DNA of 64,000 bases from Isoperla grammatica (GCA_945910005.1 OX246749.1:34374084-34438083); one strand, 5' to 3'. Shown: positions 31,434-43,320, counted from the first letter of the stretch. A program made the numbers and translations. The notes: generated by a model not told the origin, from the sequence alone.

Positions 31434-31991
31434 ACAACCCGCCCTACCAGAACAATCCGGTGATTGTCATCCCACTACTTCACTCTATTCTTGTGAGATG
31501 TTTCTAATTCGAGCAATTTTGCATCTGTGTATTCTGGTCTGGCTCGTATTGATATGGGTCTGATAGTATATATAAAGTTGTGGATGGGGGTAGGCGGGTG
31601 TATAATACGGAGATTAAATATAGTGTCCCCTGGGCCTTCACGTACCGTAGTCACACTACAGTGACAGTGCAGCACAGCGCCCGGCCGCACACGTGCATTC
31701 TCGCGGCGTGCTCGGCCGGCGAGCCAGCCTGGTGACGTCATCACGATAACTTGGAACGCGTGTAGCTCAGCGCTCAATTTTTTGTAATTTTTTTGGATAG
31801 TGCCATTATTCTTAAAAAATATTCAAGTAATTCAAAAAAAATACGAGAGCGCTTTCAGTTTTCACCTGCCTTCTCCTTTAAGCTAAATGTATTTGGTTTA
31901 AAATATTAAAATATGAGTTAGGCCTAATTAATGTAATTTAAAATGTAATGTAATTTACATTAGGCCCTAACTAGTTTAGGCCTACGTATTT

Positions 31992-32075
31992 AATACAGTA
32001 AAACGTCTTTATAACGAACTCCAGGGGACCACAAACAAATTTCGTTATATAGAACATTTCGTTGTAAAGAAAAAC
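31992..32075. mobile_element. Single end of a pogo-type MITE
   Basis: CAGTAAAACGTCTTTATAAC, followed by TTTCGTTATATAGAACATTT, resembles the element at 1232. The right terminus is missing. Confidence 0.5.
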
Positions 32076-32467
32076 TTTTTTTTTTTTGTTAGGGTGTAGC
32101 TGTCATCACAATCAATAGAAAACATGTAATTCTAATGTGAACGCCTTGTTTAATGACTTATTATCAAATAAATAGACTGTAACAATTTGTAATGCAACAT
32201 GATACCACAAAGTTGGTGTGGAAGGAAGCTGGGGTGACGGGGACATGAACTTGAATGTTACGCGAGTGGGCGGGGGGCAAGCAGCTGTTCGGCCGCGGGG
32301 AATTGAGTGTAGCGCGCTGGCGGCATCTGTTGCCACGTCGACCGCCGGCCGGGAGTGGCTCGGCCCTGGGCTCGCTCAGTTTTTCCGCCTAGGTCTACCC
32401 AATGAAATTAAATCACAACATTCCTCTTTTGAGCGTTTATTTGACATCTTTTAAAGAAGATTTAAAT
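32076..32467. other. Intergenic with a GC-rich patch
   Basis: The segment 32215-32400 is unusually GC- and CpG-rich for the region. No gene is supported. Confidence 0.4.
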
Positions 32468-34449
32468 GAGTGGAGCCTCAATTATACGTTTTGTACTTTT
32501 ACGTTTGTCGTACGTGATTTCTATACGGTCCTGGCCATTTCCCATAAGAATCAATGTTAAAATAATTTAATTATACTAGGGGTGTGCGAATCCAAGTTTT
32601 TGCTTTCGAATCCGAATCTCGATTCCTGAGCAAAAATATCCTCGAATCCGAATCCGAATCCGAATCTAAAGATTTTTTAAAAAAACCTGTTCTGCATGGC
32701 ATTGCCAGTAACTTTCACGTTTCTGTTGGACCCGAAAGAGACACGCGCGCTCGGTGCAGCACAATGACGCCACAAACTGCATATCCCACATGTACACTAT
32801 CCCACTACGGTATTGAATAAATTTAAATTAGGGCCTTATCTAACCTATTCCTAGGCCTATTTCAATTTGTATTAGATAAGCCCTAACATAAAGCCTAGGC
32901 CTATGTGTATCACTTAAGCCCAAACACTAATGGTGAAAGGCAGATCACAGTAAGGATCACAGAAGGCCTAGGCAATAGACATCCTTCCAAATCACAATGA
33001 ATGGCCTAGGCCTAAACTACTGAGCTTGGGATAAACCTTTTGTAGGCCTAGACTAGGCTACACATTTATTGTAATGTGGAAAGGTAGGCTAGGCTTCGCC
33101 TAGGCCTAGGCTTAAACTACTGAGCTTGGGATAAACCTTTAGTAGGCCTAGGCTAGGCTACACATTTATTGTAATGTGGAAAGATAGGCTAGGCTTAGTC
33201 TAGGCCTAGGCTAGCCTAGGATGACCACTTAAAATTTATAAACAGAAATAATAAAATTATACAAAATAAACTCCATCATAATAAATCATCCACATCTTCC
33301 TCGTCATTCTTACTCATTTTTTTACTTATAAAAAAAAAGTAAAACGTTTTCCGCGTGCGTGATATGAAATACGGCGGCCATTTATATCGAATATCGATCG
33401 ATCGCAAATCGTAATGGCGGCCATATATATCGATCGATCGCAAATCGTTAGTGAGCGGATTTGGCGCCGGATTCGAAATCGGCCGAATACTTCGATTTTT
33501 TAGGATTTTGGATTCGAGTGACGAATCGAATTCGAATCTTTAAAAGATTCGATCCGGATTCGATAATTTCGAAGCTTCGCACACCCCTAAATTATACGTT
33601 ATTTGGTTATACTTTATTTTTGGTTGCACGACAGAAATTGTTCCCCCCCGACATCTTAGTACCGATAATACGCCAATTGGTTTTATTTGTCATCCGAAAT
33701 CACTTCTTGGAAGCGCAAGCTTTATCTCGTTCGGGATATGCAGCTGTGAATGCGCGAGAATGGAATGTTGTTATTGTCAAGCGCTCACCCCGCCTCGCGC
33801 CCCTCCCCTCCTCTCATTCGCTACCCTTGCGCACGTCCGGCTCTTAGCAGGTAGCCCAAGCCCCGAGGCATCGTATAGCGCCAGCTCTCACCCCCTCCCC
33901 AACAACTACGTTTCACAGAGCGTCTGCATATCGTTCCAAGTTTGTTGGTGTTTTTAACTTTATACTACGTGTTCATAATGGCTTGTTTTGTCGATTTGTT
34001 GTTTTATTACTATCCTCTGATTTTATAGTAACATTTCACGTATTGATCTGATCGTTTCATCAATTCGTTGATTTAAAATAATTATCCGCGCCCCCGACCT
34101 TGCCGACGTAATAGGCCTGCGGGCCGAGCGCGGGCGCTGTGTGATACATCCCTCGCGGGCGCTGAGCCGACAGCTGCCGCCAGCTCGTGATAGCGGTCTC
34201 CCGGTGACGCGCGGCCGTACAGTCGCGTCCAAAAAACCTTTACGTAGCGGTCGCTGAAACTTGTTTCCGCGTTGACATTTATAACCGAAAAACGATTAAT
34301 CGAGGTAAATATTGATCTGGGACTGGAAAAATAAAGTGATCGATGCTGAAAAACGGTACGGCGAGCAAAGATAGTAGTTAAACGTATTTTGTACTTATAC
34401 GTTTTTTCGGTTTGGCCATATTGGAAAACGTATAATCGAGGCTCCACTG
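32468..34449. mobile_element. pogo/Tigger-type element interrupted by a hAT
   Basis: The left end GTGGAGCCTCAATTATACG (32470 on) is complementary to the right end CGTATAATCGAGGCTCCACTG, which stops at 34449 before TA. The CAGTGGAGCCTC terminus is pogo-like. Without the nested hAT the element is about 0.96 kb. Much of the right part (33760-34240) is CpG-rich and does not encode a transposase. Confidence 0.72.
32577..33589. mobile_element. hAT-type non-autonomous element, 1013 bp
   Basis: The termini TAGGGGTGTGCGAA and TTCGCACACCCCTA are flanked by the exact 8-bp duplication AATTATAC (32569-32576 and 33590-33597). The subterminal sequence is built of repeated CGAATCC words. A tandem duplication of about 100 bp rich in AGGCCTAGG lies at 33009-33210. 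Confidence 0.93.
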
Positions 34450-35489
34450 TACAGGATAAATACATCCATAGGTAAATTAGGCCCTAGTGGAGTAGCACAC
34501 ACAGAAAAGTGCAACATGGAAGTGAGCTAACTAGGTCGAGGTCATGTATGACAATGAAACACAACAAGTGTGGAGGACCCTTATCTCTTTCTGAATCTAT
34601 TATAGTCGCAAGGAGGAGATGATGAGGGAAGGGGGGGGCACGCGTAGATGCAGCCAGTTTATTTTATTATAATTTATAATTTATATTTGATTTTTGTTAT
34701 AATTTATTTACTATTATTTATACTGCTTTACCCCACCCATTCCATATTTCACTTAAATTTATTTAATGTAATTTAAAATTTAAATTTTAAATAAATTTAA
34801 TCCAATAAAAAAAAATCAATTTTAAAATTAATTAAATGAACAATATCTAAATTTAAATGCAGCATGGAGCCGTGCAGGGTTATACTGTGTGCGACCGGCC
34901 ACAGTACACAACATCGCACACGAAATGCATGTGTATGGGGCACATCCTAATTCACGTGAAAAATCTGTTGGGTAGACATGCACGAACGTGTACATGCCGT
35001 TCACAGAGAGGTTGTTCACGCTTACTGAAATACACACTTTTGCACATCCCTAGTGAGAATCGTGCACTACGGGTCAGTCCTTGGCACGACAGAAATGTTT
35101 AAAGCCACTAGGAATGTTCAACGATACTTTTTCAGTATCGATATCGGCACCATTTGACCGATACCGTAACGGATATCGCTATTAAAAAAATTGACATCGA
35201 TATCGCGACATCGAAAATTTAAAGAAACCGTTGTCAATTTTAAGTATTTTTGCCGGGGCCTGCAGTACGCGTTGCTGCAGTTAAGTCTGTCCACGTCTCT
35301 ACCCCCCCCCCCCCAGGTATCGCAATATCATTGTCAAATTGAACATTTTCCACCCGTGGCCTGCAGTATGAGCTGCTGCACAGCGATAAAGGCTTGAATT
35401 CGCGTGATGACTGATGAGTCACGTGTCGGGCATCGGCTTTTGACAGTCGTTAAACTATCAGGCAATACTGAAAATACTGAAAATAGGCC
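34450..35489. other. AT-rich intergenic, with an ATCGATATCG-rich patch
   Basis: Bases 35115-35220 repeat self-complementary words of the form ATCGATATCG. This resembles the subterminal style of the hAT elements here, but no termini or target duplication were found. A C run lies at 35302-35314. Confidence 0.4.
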
Positions 35490-35567
35490 TACTATGTACT
35501 AAAATGCAATTTATACTGTATAATAAGGAGAAAATAAAGTTCTATTCTATTCTATTCTATTCTAACA
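35490..35567 (+). repeat. Retroelement 3' tail ending in (TTCTA)n
   Basis: AGAAAATAAAGTTCTATTCT and further TTCTA units match the tail at 45626-45660. This indicates two insertions of one SINE or LINE family ending in this pentamer repeat. Confidence 0.6.
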
Positions 35568-35867
35568 CCATTCTTCTCGGAAAGAATTCGGGGTTACTTA
35601 CAGGTACAAAAAATTGAATGGATCCAATGTCTACATGGAAACAAAGGAACTACTAAGCGTATGCTATGCTATCACAAATTCAGATGACACACCAGGCCCT
35701 CCTTAATTTATTTGCTCTACTACATTTTGTATGTCAAATTCATCTGTACATGTCAATCTGTACAGAAATTTTCTGGCAACATAAATCTGGGAAAATTTCC
35801 GGAAACATCTTGCATTAACATCTCTGATCACAGTACCTAGTACCTATCATAATATGTAAATGTTAAA
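35568..35867. other. Intergenic
   Basis: Nothing recognisable. Confidence 0.4.
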
Positions 35868-38600
35868 TACCAGGGTGTCGTGTAGACTAGCTGAAAAGAC
35901 CGGTCGGTTTGTGTGCGCAAGGCGTTAGTTCGTCTTCCAGTCGAGCAGAGATGGCAGCCAGCTGGATCACTGCATGAAGACTGTCCACCTCCCAGATACT
36001 GTTGCACCACGCTTGTAGCGTACCGGTACATGTGATGTGTACATCCTAATGAATAGAGAAAAGTTAAGATTAGGTCAGATAAGGTTGAGAGGTAAAGCTG
36101 TAAGTGAGAGTGGGACAGGGTAAGTTAGACATGGTTTGGTTTCATTGAAGGTTGCAGTACACGCGGCAATACGGTTGCCAACAGCCATGACGCCAGCTGA
36201 TCACTGAATATAAAGAATAAAAATGCGGATGTTTATGTACCACAGTACCAATGGGATGGTCCGACCATGTGGAGACAATGAAATTTGAAAAATCACACTA
36301 GACCTACCTTAATTAAATACCAGACTGTCGCAAAAACCAGCTGAAAGGTCCGAACGATGGGTCTCTCCGCAGCTGTGTCAGCATGCCTAGTTCCAGTACC
36401 ACTGACAGCAAGGCACTAGTTTGTCTTCCAGTCGAGCAGAGATGGCAGCCAGCTGGATCACTGCATGAAGAGTGAAGACTGTCCACCTTCCAGATACTGT
36501 TGCACCACGCGTGTAGCGTACCGGTACATGTGATGTGTACATCCTAATGAACAGAGAGAAGTTAGATTAGGTCAGATAAGGTTGAGAGGTAAAGCTGTAG
36601 GTTAGAGTGGCACAGGGTAAGTTAGACATGGTTTGGTTTCATTAGAGGTTGCAGTACACGCGGCAACACGGTTGCCAACAGCCATGACGCCAGCTGATAA
36701 CTGAATATAAAGAATACAAAATGGATGTGTTTATGTACCACAGTATCAATGGGATGGTCCGACCCTGTGGAGACAATGGAAATTTGAAAAATCACACTAG
36801 ACCTACCTTAATTAAATAACAGACTGTCGCAAAAACCAGCTGAAAGGTCCGAACGATGGGTCTCTCCGCAGCTGTGTCAGCATGCCTAGGCCTAGTTCCA
36901 GTACTACTGACAGCAAGGCACTAGTTCGCAGAGTTGAGTAGTAACTTTTTGAAAGTAACGCGTTACTTGTAACGCGTTACTTTTTCGGTAACTTTTAGGC
37001 TAACTAGTTACTTTTTCCTCGACAGTAACTTTTAACGTTGAAAGTTACTATTGATAAGGAACTTTTAAAAAAAAATAAAAAGTTACTTTTGAAACAGCCT
37101 ATGGTTTTTTAAATGTACCAACAGCAAAACACTCGTATTGCGGCTGTTTCAGGTCAAAAATCTTCGACCCCCCCCCCCCCCCCCCCCCCCATTCCTAGAA
37201 TTCATACATAACTGTATCCTTTGGAAACCAACCCAGCAGCAGCCGGCTAACAAGGTTGAATGGGAACTGAGTGACAACCAATAAACATAAGTGGATGTTA
37301 TTTCTTTGTGTGAGCAACACTGTTTTGCTAGGACCTCACACTATTATCGAAGGTGGCCGGCAGACGTTATAGTTCGTAGTAGTATTTCGGAAATGGATTA
37401 GTGGATGTATTATTGTAATAAACGTAGCATGCCGAATGTTTGATGGCCGTGAAAACTTTAACGCGCTTAGGAGGTATATATCACCACCAGTAAGGTATAT
37501 ATCAATATTCAATATTAAGATTCATATTTTACTAAGTAAAGTAGGTTAGTAAATGCTTTGTACGCAATTATACGAGACCGTACGTCTGACGATGTTTCAA
37601 TAAATCTTTTCAGGTAAGAAGTAGCATTTTGTAATTTTTTTAAACTGCCACTTCCCATCAAAATTTCCTAAAAGTAACTTTTAAAGTAACTTTTAAAGTA
37701 ACTTTTAATTTTCAAGGTAACTTTTAGTTACTTTTTCCAACAAGGAACTTTTAACGTTTAAAAGTTACTTTTAAAGGCAAGTAACTTAACTTTTTAAAAG
37801 TTCCTTTTTAAAAGTAACTAACGCAACTCTGCTAGTTCGTCTTCCAGTCGAGCAGAGATGGCAGCCAGCTGGATCACTGTGTGAAGACTGTCCACCTCCC
37901 AGATACCGTTGCACCACGCTTGTAGCGTACCGGTACATGTGATGTGTACATCCTAATGAATAGAGAAAAGTTGACATTAGGTCAGATAAGGTTGAGAGGT
38001 TAAGCTGTAAGTGAGAGTGGCACAGGGTAAGTTAGACATTGTTTGGTTTCATTAGAGGTTGCAGTACACGCAACAGCCATGACGCCAGCTGATAACTGAA
38101 TATAAAGAATACAAAATGCGGGTGTTTACGTACCACAGTATCAATGGGATGGTCCAACCATGTGGAGACAATGGAAATTCGAAAAATTACACTAGACCTA
38201 CCTTAATTAAATACCAGACTGTCGTGTAAACCAGCGGGAAGGTCCGAACGATGGGTCTCTCCGTAGCTGTGTCAGCATGCCTATGGCCAGTACCACTGAC
38301 AGCAAGGCGTTAGTTCTTCTTCCAGTTGAGCAGAGATGGCAGCCAGCTGGATCACTGCATGAAGCCTGACCACCTCCCAGATACTGTTGCAGCACGCTTG
38401 TAGCGTACCGGTACATGTGATGTGTACATCCTAATGAATAGAGAAAAGTTAAGATTAGGTCAGATAACGTTGAGAGGTAAAGCTGTAGGTAAGAGTGGGA
38501 CAGGGTAAGTTAGACATGGTTTGGTTTCATTAGAGGTTGCAGTACACGCGGCAATATGGCCGCCAACAGCCATGACGCCAGGTGATTACCGAATATAAAG
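35868..38600. repeat. Four-copy tandem array of about 450-490 bp units
   Basis: Unit starts with CAGACTGTCG or a variant lie at about 35869, 36317, 36818 and 38211. The third unit carries the hAT at 36929-37831, and removing it restores the period. On the minus strand each copy has an acceptor-like TTTTCTCTATTCATTAG followed by the same open segment. Truncated frames such as MYRYATSVVQQYLGGG are shared among copies but not maintained. Confidence 0.9.
36929..37831. mobile_element. hAT-type non-autonomous element, 903 bp
   Basis: The termini CAGAGTTG and CAACTCTG are flanked by the exact 8-bp duplication CTAGTTCG (36921-36928 and 37832-37839). The ends are filled with AAGTAACGCGTTAC words. A C run is at about 37170-37190. 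Confidence 0.93.
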
Positions 38601-38849
38601 AATACAAAATGCTTTATTTATGTTTTATGTATCACAGTAGGCTTGTCAGTATAGGCAAATGGAAATGGAGCAATTACCCTAAGCACCTTTGTTAAATACC
38701 AGACTGGACTGGTCAAGTAAGGTTAGCGAGTCAACTATTCAAAATTGTAACAATTGCCGCCATTTTGGCCATATGTTCATCTTATATATGTCACTGTGAT
38801 GCCACAGTGCATTGCATCAGCCTATGCAACAAGAGAGAAAGCAGTTAAT
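38601..38849. other. Spacer after the array
   Basis: Nothing recognisable. Confidence 0.4.
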
Positions 38850-39280
38850 GTAAAACTTTTAAACGGGGTCTTCCACCACTACCACAAAACTAATTATTGG
38901 ATAGGTAATGATTTTAAAAAGCATTTACATACTTTTTGTAAGTAGCATAGGCCTAGGTCTATTGTCATCGTCGAATACCAAAAATGGTAGGCGTACGTAA
39001 AATGTGTGTAAAACCAGCTAGGCCTAGGCTTACCTGTTGTCTTGTGTGAAGAAGGGAAGGGCACCACTGCATTAGGCCTAGGCCCTTGTGAACTGCACAC
39101 ATCTGTCGCTTGGGTCTGTAAATAAAAAGAATACATTTAAGCTAGACGGTAGGCCTAGGTCTATACGATAGTAGTTACTGTCGTTGTGGTGGTAATTATG
39201 TGACTTGCTAGTAGCCTACTGAAGCGTTTATTTCAGATTTCAATGAAGACTGTTCAAGGTTCAATTCCAGGTTCCTACGA
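38850..39280. repeat. Dispersed repeat, copy without insertion
   Basis: Shares an ordered set of blocks with 43321-44490: CTTTTAAACGG, TTGTAAGTAGC, AACCAGCTAGGCCTAGGC, GGCACCACTGCA and AAGCGTTTATT-CAGATTTCAATGAAG. The copy at 43.3 kb is split by a 0.7-kb foldback that this one lacks. Confidence 0.75.
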
Positions 39281-39489
39281 TTTTTTTTTATAGGCTTTTT
39301 AGTTCATGAACTGGGCCTAGGCAACCTATCCAAATACTATCTAGTTAATATCTTCATTAGGCCTAGGCCTAATCGAAGGTCCTACCTAGTGGGTGGGACC
39401 TGTTTGGGCCCGGGGAAAAATAGGGTCAACCAGTCAATAGCCGAACACCCTCCAATAACCGAACAGCTCGTCGAAAATTTAGGCTTCCA
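39281..39489. other. Intergenic
   Basis: A tRNA-like box B remnant (GGTTCAATTCC) sits at the junction with the previous repeat. Nothing else is seen. Confidence 0.4.
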
Positions 39490-40657
39490 GGGAAAAACTC
39501 GTTGTTGTTGTTGTTTTCCCCGCTGCTGATCACTGTGGACCGGTGGCAGGTTTCCATTCCTCTTCATCCTTCCATTCCTCTTTTCTTCCTTCTCTCCTTC
39601 CACTTCCTTTGCTCCGTCCCCTTCCTCTTCCTATTTCTCCTCGGACTCCTGTGCCTCTCTCCATCATTTCTTCATCTTCTCATCTCCTCCTCTCACCTCC
39701 CCTTCCCATTTTGCCTTCAGCCTTTCCATAAAACCCTTAGCCTTCTCCTGGCTCACTACCTCTTCACTCAGACCATTCCAATCCACAACCGTCCTGCCCA
39801 GGAAGGAAAACTTCCCGAGGTCCGTCCTCCAGGTCCTTCTTTCCAGTTTCCACGTATTATCCCCCCGGCCCATGTAAGCCGCGGGTGCAGTGCTTCTATG
39901 CAGCTCCCCCCATCCCTCCATATTTCTTGTCACCTTAAACATCTTACCCAGCCTGTCCCTTGCTCTCCTATCCTCCAGATTTTCCCACCCCAGTTCCCTC
40001 ACCATTTCCGTCACACTCTCGTAAACCCTTTCCTTTTCTCCCTCGCCAACTTCCACCTCCTCCCATCTCTTTCCCCTCCCAAGTACTTTCCTTGCCGCTT
40101 TCCTCTGCACCCCCTCCAACACCTGCCTATCCTTACTTTTATGCGGGTCCCAAACTGCCGCCGCGTACTCTAACCCAGGCCTAACCAGCGTCTTATAGGC
40201 ATGATCCCTTAAATCCTTACCCGCCCCCTTCAGCACTCTCATCACAAAATGTAGATTCCTTATCCCTTTCTTCACCATTCTTTCCACATGCCCTCCCCAG
40301 TCCAATGTATCCTCTAGCCACACTCCTAGGTACTTTATTTCCACCACCTTCTCCAGCCTCTGTCCTTGCAAGACATATCCCCCAATGACCCCTCCTTGCA
40401 TTCTCCTCCTAGTAAACCTAATCCACTTGCACTTCTCCGCATTTAGCCTCATCTTATTTCTATCCACCCAATCGCCCAGTCCCTCCATGTCCTCCCCCAT
40501 CAGCAATTCATCCTCCTTTCCCCTTATCTCCCGATAGATCACACAATCATCCGCGAACAATCTCACTTTCGCCTTCATACCCCCCGCCAGGTCATTCACA
40601 TAGATTGCAAATAATAGGGGCCCCAGTACACTGCCCTGGGGCACTCCCGAGGTTACA
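39490..40657 (-). mobile_element. 5'-truncated non-LTR retrotransposon with (AAC)n tail
   Basis: The insertion begins (5' end) near 40657 inside the reverse transcriptase and runs to a 3' (AAC)n tail at about 39500-39516. The long plus-strand frame over the same interval is merely its antisense. A related truncated copy lies at 48046-48790. Confidence 0.85.
39664..40657 (-). pseudogene. Non-LTR reverse transcriptase, C-terminal 330 residues
   Basis: An open frame with the RT motifs TSGVPQGSVLGPLLFAIYVN and FADDCVIY, the latter the catalytic Asp pair of the palm. It is followed by NAEKCKWIRFT, KYLGVWLEDTLDWGGHV (thumb region) and the usual C-terminal end GKFSFLGRTVVDWNGLSEE. The frame is uninterrupted, but the finger part of RT and any endonuclease are missing. 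The insertion is recent in appearance yet cannot move by itself. Such proteins copy element RNA at a nicked target. Confidence 0.88.
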
Positions 40658-41011
40658 ACTATCTATGGTACAACTATCTGTGGGGTAACTGTAAAGAAAA
40701 ATGTATTTCTTTTCATTTAATTGTAACCCAAATTGCATTAGCTTGCCATTAAATAGCTTTTTATATTTAAAACGTAATTTTTTCATTAAAATAAGCATCT
40801 TCGGTTAATGAAATATAAGTGTCCGGCTATTGGAAGGTGTCCGGTTACTCCGAGGTTTTTATTTTTCGACTGAAATTCACTTATGAATATGAAAGGAGGT
40901 GCGTGATTGGCTGAAACTTGCTACAACTGACCAATAGCGTGCTACCTACTAGAAAAACATAACCTTGAGCTCATAGACGCCATTTTACACTTTTGACAGC
41001 TGTGTGCGAAC
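40658..41011. other. Spacer before the P-type element
   Basis: AT-rich. The last eight bases, GTGCGAAC (41004-41011), are the left target-site duplication of the P-type element. Confidence 0.6.
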
Positions 41012-43004
41012 CAAGGAGGTTGTATATAGTGTAACATCTGGAGGCGCGGTGGTTAGGGTGGGGGTGAAGCCGGTCCGTGCATCGCCTTCCCCTCCCAAGC
41101 CGGGAACGAGAGGTCGGGCAAGGACGGTAATGCACGCATTCTTATGGCGATCAACCTCCCACGAAACACTCGATTGTACATAATTAGAGCGATGTAACGA
41201 GTAATACGGTGTGCAGTTGTGCAGCATACGGTTGTAGCCATCGATGGAATGCGAAACCTGACAACGTAACGTTTCACAGGTACGTACATCATTCAGTGAT
41301 AGTTGTGTAATTATATTGACGTTTTTGGCGAAAGCTGTGACACTCGATTGCAACAAACGTCTTTATTTGACCATACTGTAAATAGTATTTTTGTTTACCT
41401 ATAGATTTCCGAAAGATGACGCTAAACGACGTGAGTGGGAGATAGCTTTAAGAAAAGATAAGTGGAAAGCTACTACCAAACAGTGTATTTGTCTCTATGA
41501 TATGAAAGATAACAAACCAATTTTGAAATCTGTGAGAAAAACTGGTTTTCTAGGATTCATGATTTGCATTGACAGTGTTCGAAACATGTTTACGAGATTG
41601 GTTGTTGACAGTAAGAAACTGAAGTATCTTCTTACTTACAAGTTAAGCCAGGACCACCTATAGAAATGTTTTTTGGCTGCATACGGCAACATGGTGGGTT
41701 GAATGACAACCCCACTGTCAGGCAATTTAAATCGGCGTATAAAAAACTAGTTGTAAGAAACCAAGTCAAGAACGTAAATACAGGAAATGTGGTACAGTTA
41801 TATAACATATGCATTTTACACTCTTCAAGTCTTAGTATCAAACCTTCAAATATTTCAAACGATAATGACGATAGTAATGATGAAGTACTGCTCCCAGATT
41901 TCAGTTCACTTAGTTTGTACGTTGACAACGTTATTCCCTACATTGCTGGATTTGTTGTCCGCAAACTATCAAGGACCATCAACTGTGACGACTGTAACAA
42001 GGCATTGTTTGCAACTGATGAGAAATACCAATTAATTGAACTTAAAACAAATGGCGGATTAATCACACCATCACGAGACGTCGTGCAAGTGTGTCGTCTT
42101 ACGGAAGCATTATTTAGAGAAACACAAAAGCAATCGTCCAATCTCAACGCTGTAGTGAAGTCTAGAATTGCGTTGAAAGTTTCAAGTTCTTCGAGAGGTC
42201 TCAATCTGTTCAATTCTTTAGATCTTCATGTACGAGACTTGGGACCCCTTGATGGTCACATCAATGTCCTTATACAATTAATTGTGAAGAAATATTTAAT
42301 TATAAGACTGCACCATGCATCTAAAGAGAGAAACAGATTTCTTAGTGGACCGAAGGTAAGATCTGCTCTTAATCGACTTGAAATTTTTAAAAACCAATAA
42401 GGTCATACAAAACATGCATGTGCTAATAATCTGTGTCACATTATTCTAAACTATAAATCTTCTTTTACTTTAAGTGTATGAGTGCTTTATTTTATGTTCC
42501 TAAGTGATTAATGTGAGATTGTTAATTATACTAGAAAAGCAAACATTGTATTCTTATTTCTTATTGTGATATTTTCATTGCTAGCTATGTTTATTATATC
42601 GATGCAAATAATGTTGGTGACGCGTCTTTATTATTGCAATTCTCATACACGCATATGTGATGGTTGAATAAATATAAATATTGTTTTAGTGTATGTTACT
42701 CATGTATACGTTATTCTTATTCATTAACAATATGTGACGTTTAATATCAACAAAACTATTTTAAATTGTGTTATGACCATATACATTTTAATCAATTCAA
42801 TTAAGCGCTGTTGAAATACATTTAATAATTAAACTACCCAGAACAGTTGTGGTTTTCGATGTCCTTGTATGTATTGGTTTCGCTCACCGCTCGAAACCTT
42901 CCCGGCCTGGCCTTACCCCTCCAGCCGCGCGACGGCTTCACGCGGTCGACCAAGAATCCTATACCACCGCGCCTCCAGATGTAACACTATATACAACCTC
43001 CTTG
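41012..43004 (+). mobile_element. Internally deleted P-type (THAP9-like) DNA transposon, 1993 bp
   Basis: The 41-bp terminal inverted repeats, beginning CAAGGAGGTTGTATATAG, occupy 41012-41052 and 42964-43004 and match perfectly. The flanks carry the exact 8-bp duplication GTGCGAAC (41004-41011 and 43005-43012), the size P elements make. The coding part keeps the N-terminal THAP and the C-terminal transposase segments with the middle, including most of the RNase H-like core, deleted. Identical termini indicate a young insertion that was presumably mobilised by an intact relative. Confidence 0.95.
41206..42400 (+). pseudogene. P-type transposase remnant (THAP N-terminus fused to C-terminus)
   Basis: Exon 1 (about 41206-41279) encodes VCSCAAYGCSHRWNAKPDN, with the first two THAP cysteines. 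The codon where Met is expected is ACG. A donor CACAG then GTACGT and an acceptor CCTATAG give a 125-bp intron (41280-41404). Exon 2 continues RFPKDDAKRREWEIALRKDK and reaches the third Cys (QCIC), but the ligand His is lost at the deletion junction near 41495-41520. Then comes the transposase C-terminus: RKTGFLGFMICIDSVRNMF and LLTYKLSQDHL. A frameshift at about 41661-41666 follows, then MFFGCIRQHGGLNDNPTVRQ on to the stop at 42400. Non-functional as a transposase. Confidence 0.9.
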
Positions 43005-43320
43005 GTGCGAACATGTGAAAGTGCTTAAGGCGTCCGGCTATTGGCTGTTTGACCCTAGGCCTAGGCCCCGAGTGACTCTGCTAGTCGTAAGAGGCGACGG
43101 AATGAGACCCTGTCTCTTTCACCCCACTGTCCCACTGAAGATTTCTCCTCCCACTCTTGCCCCTGCCTTCCCTTGCTGGACTCCTCTTATGATGACGCCG
43201 GCAATGTGCAATGGATTTGATTCGGACATAACGGCATTTTTTCATCTTCACATTTCACCACTCATCACATCGATTTGCAAAAATATGGGACGTAAAACCC
43301 AAATATCATCATCATCACGA
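43005..43320. other. Spacer after the P-type element
   Basis: Right target-site duplication at 43005-43012, then unassigned DNA. Confidence 0.6.

Larger units (their letters stand above)
29064..31877. mobile_element. TTAA-flanked DNA transposon, Kolobok-like, degenerate
   Basis: The left end AGGAGATGGCAGG and the complemented right end AGGAGAAGGCAGG are each bordered by TTAA (29060-29063 and 31878-31881). A second shared block, GTGACGTCACCAGGCTGGC, occurs about 150 bases inside both ends in mirror orientation. A THAP-type frame lies at the left and a Cys-rich frame lies on the opposite strand at the right. TTAA duplications with a THAP domain fit the Kolobok superfamily. Both frames are broken. 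Confidence 0.78.

Noticed and set aside
35837..38416. Minus-strand frames beginning MYRYATSV as a gene family
   Set aside because: The frames differ in length and break at indels among copies. The alternative frame after the acceptor is equally open. No selection is evident.
39502..40173. A 223-codon plus-strand frame rich in Pro, Phe and Leu
   Set aside because: It is the antisense of the LINE reverse transcriptase frame, which has clear RT motifs.
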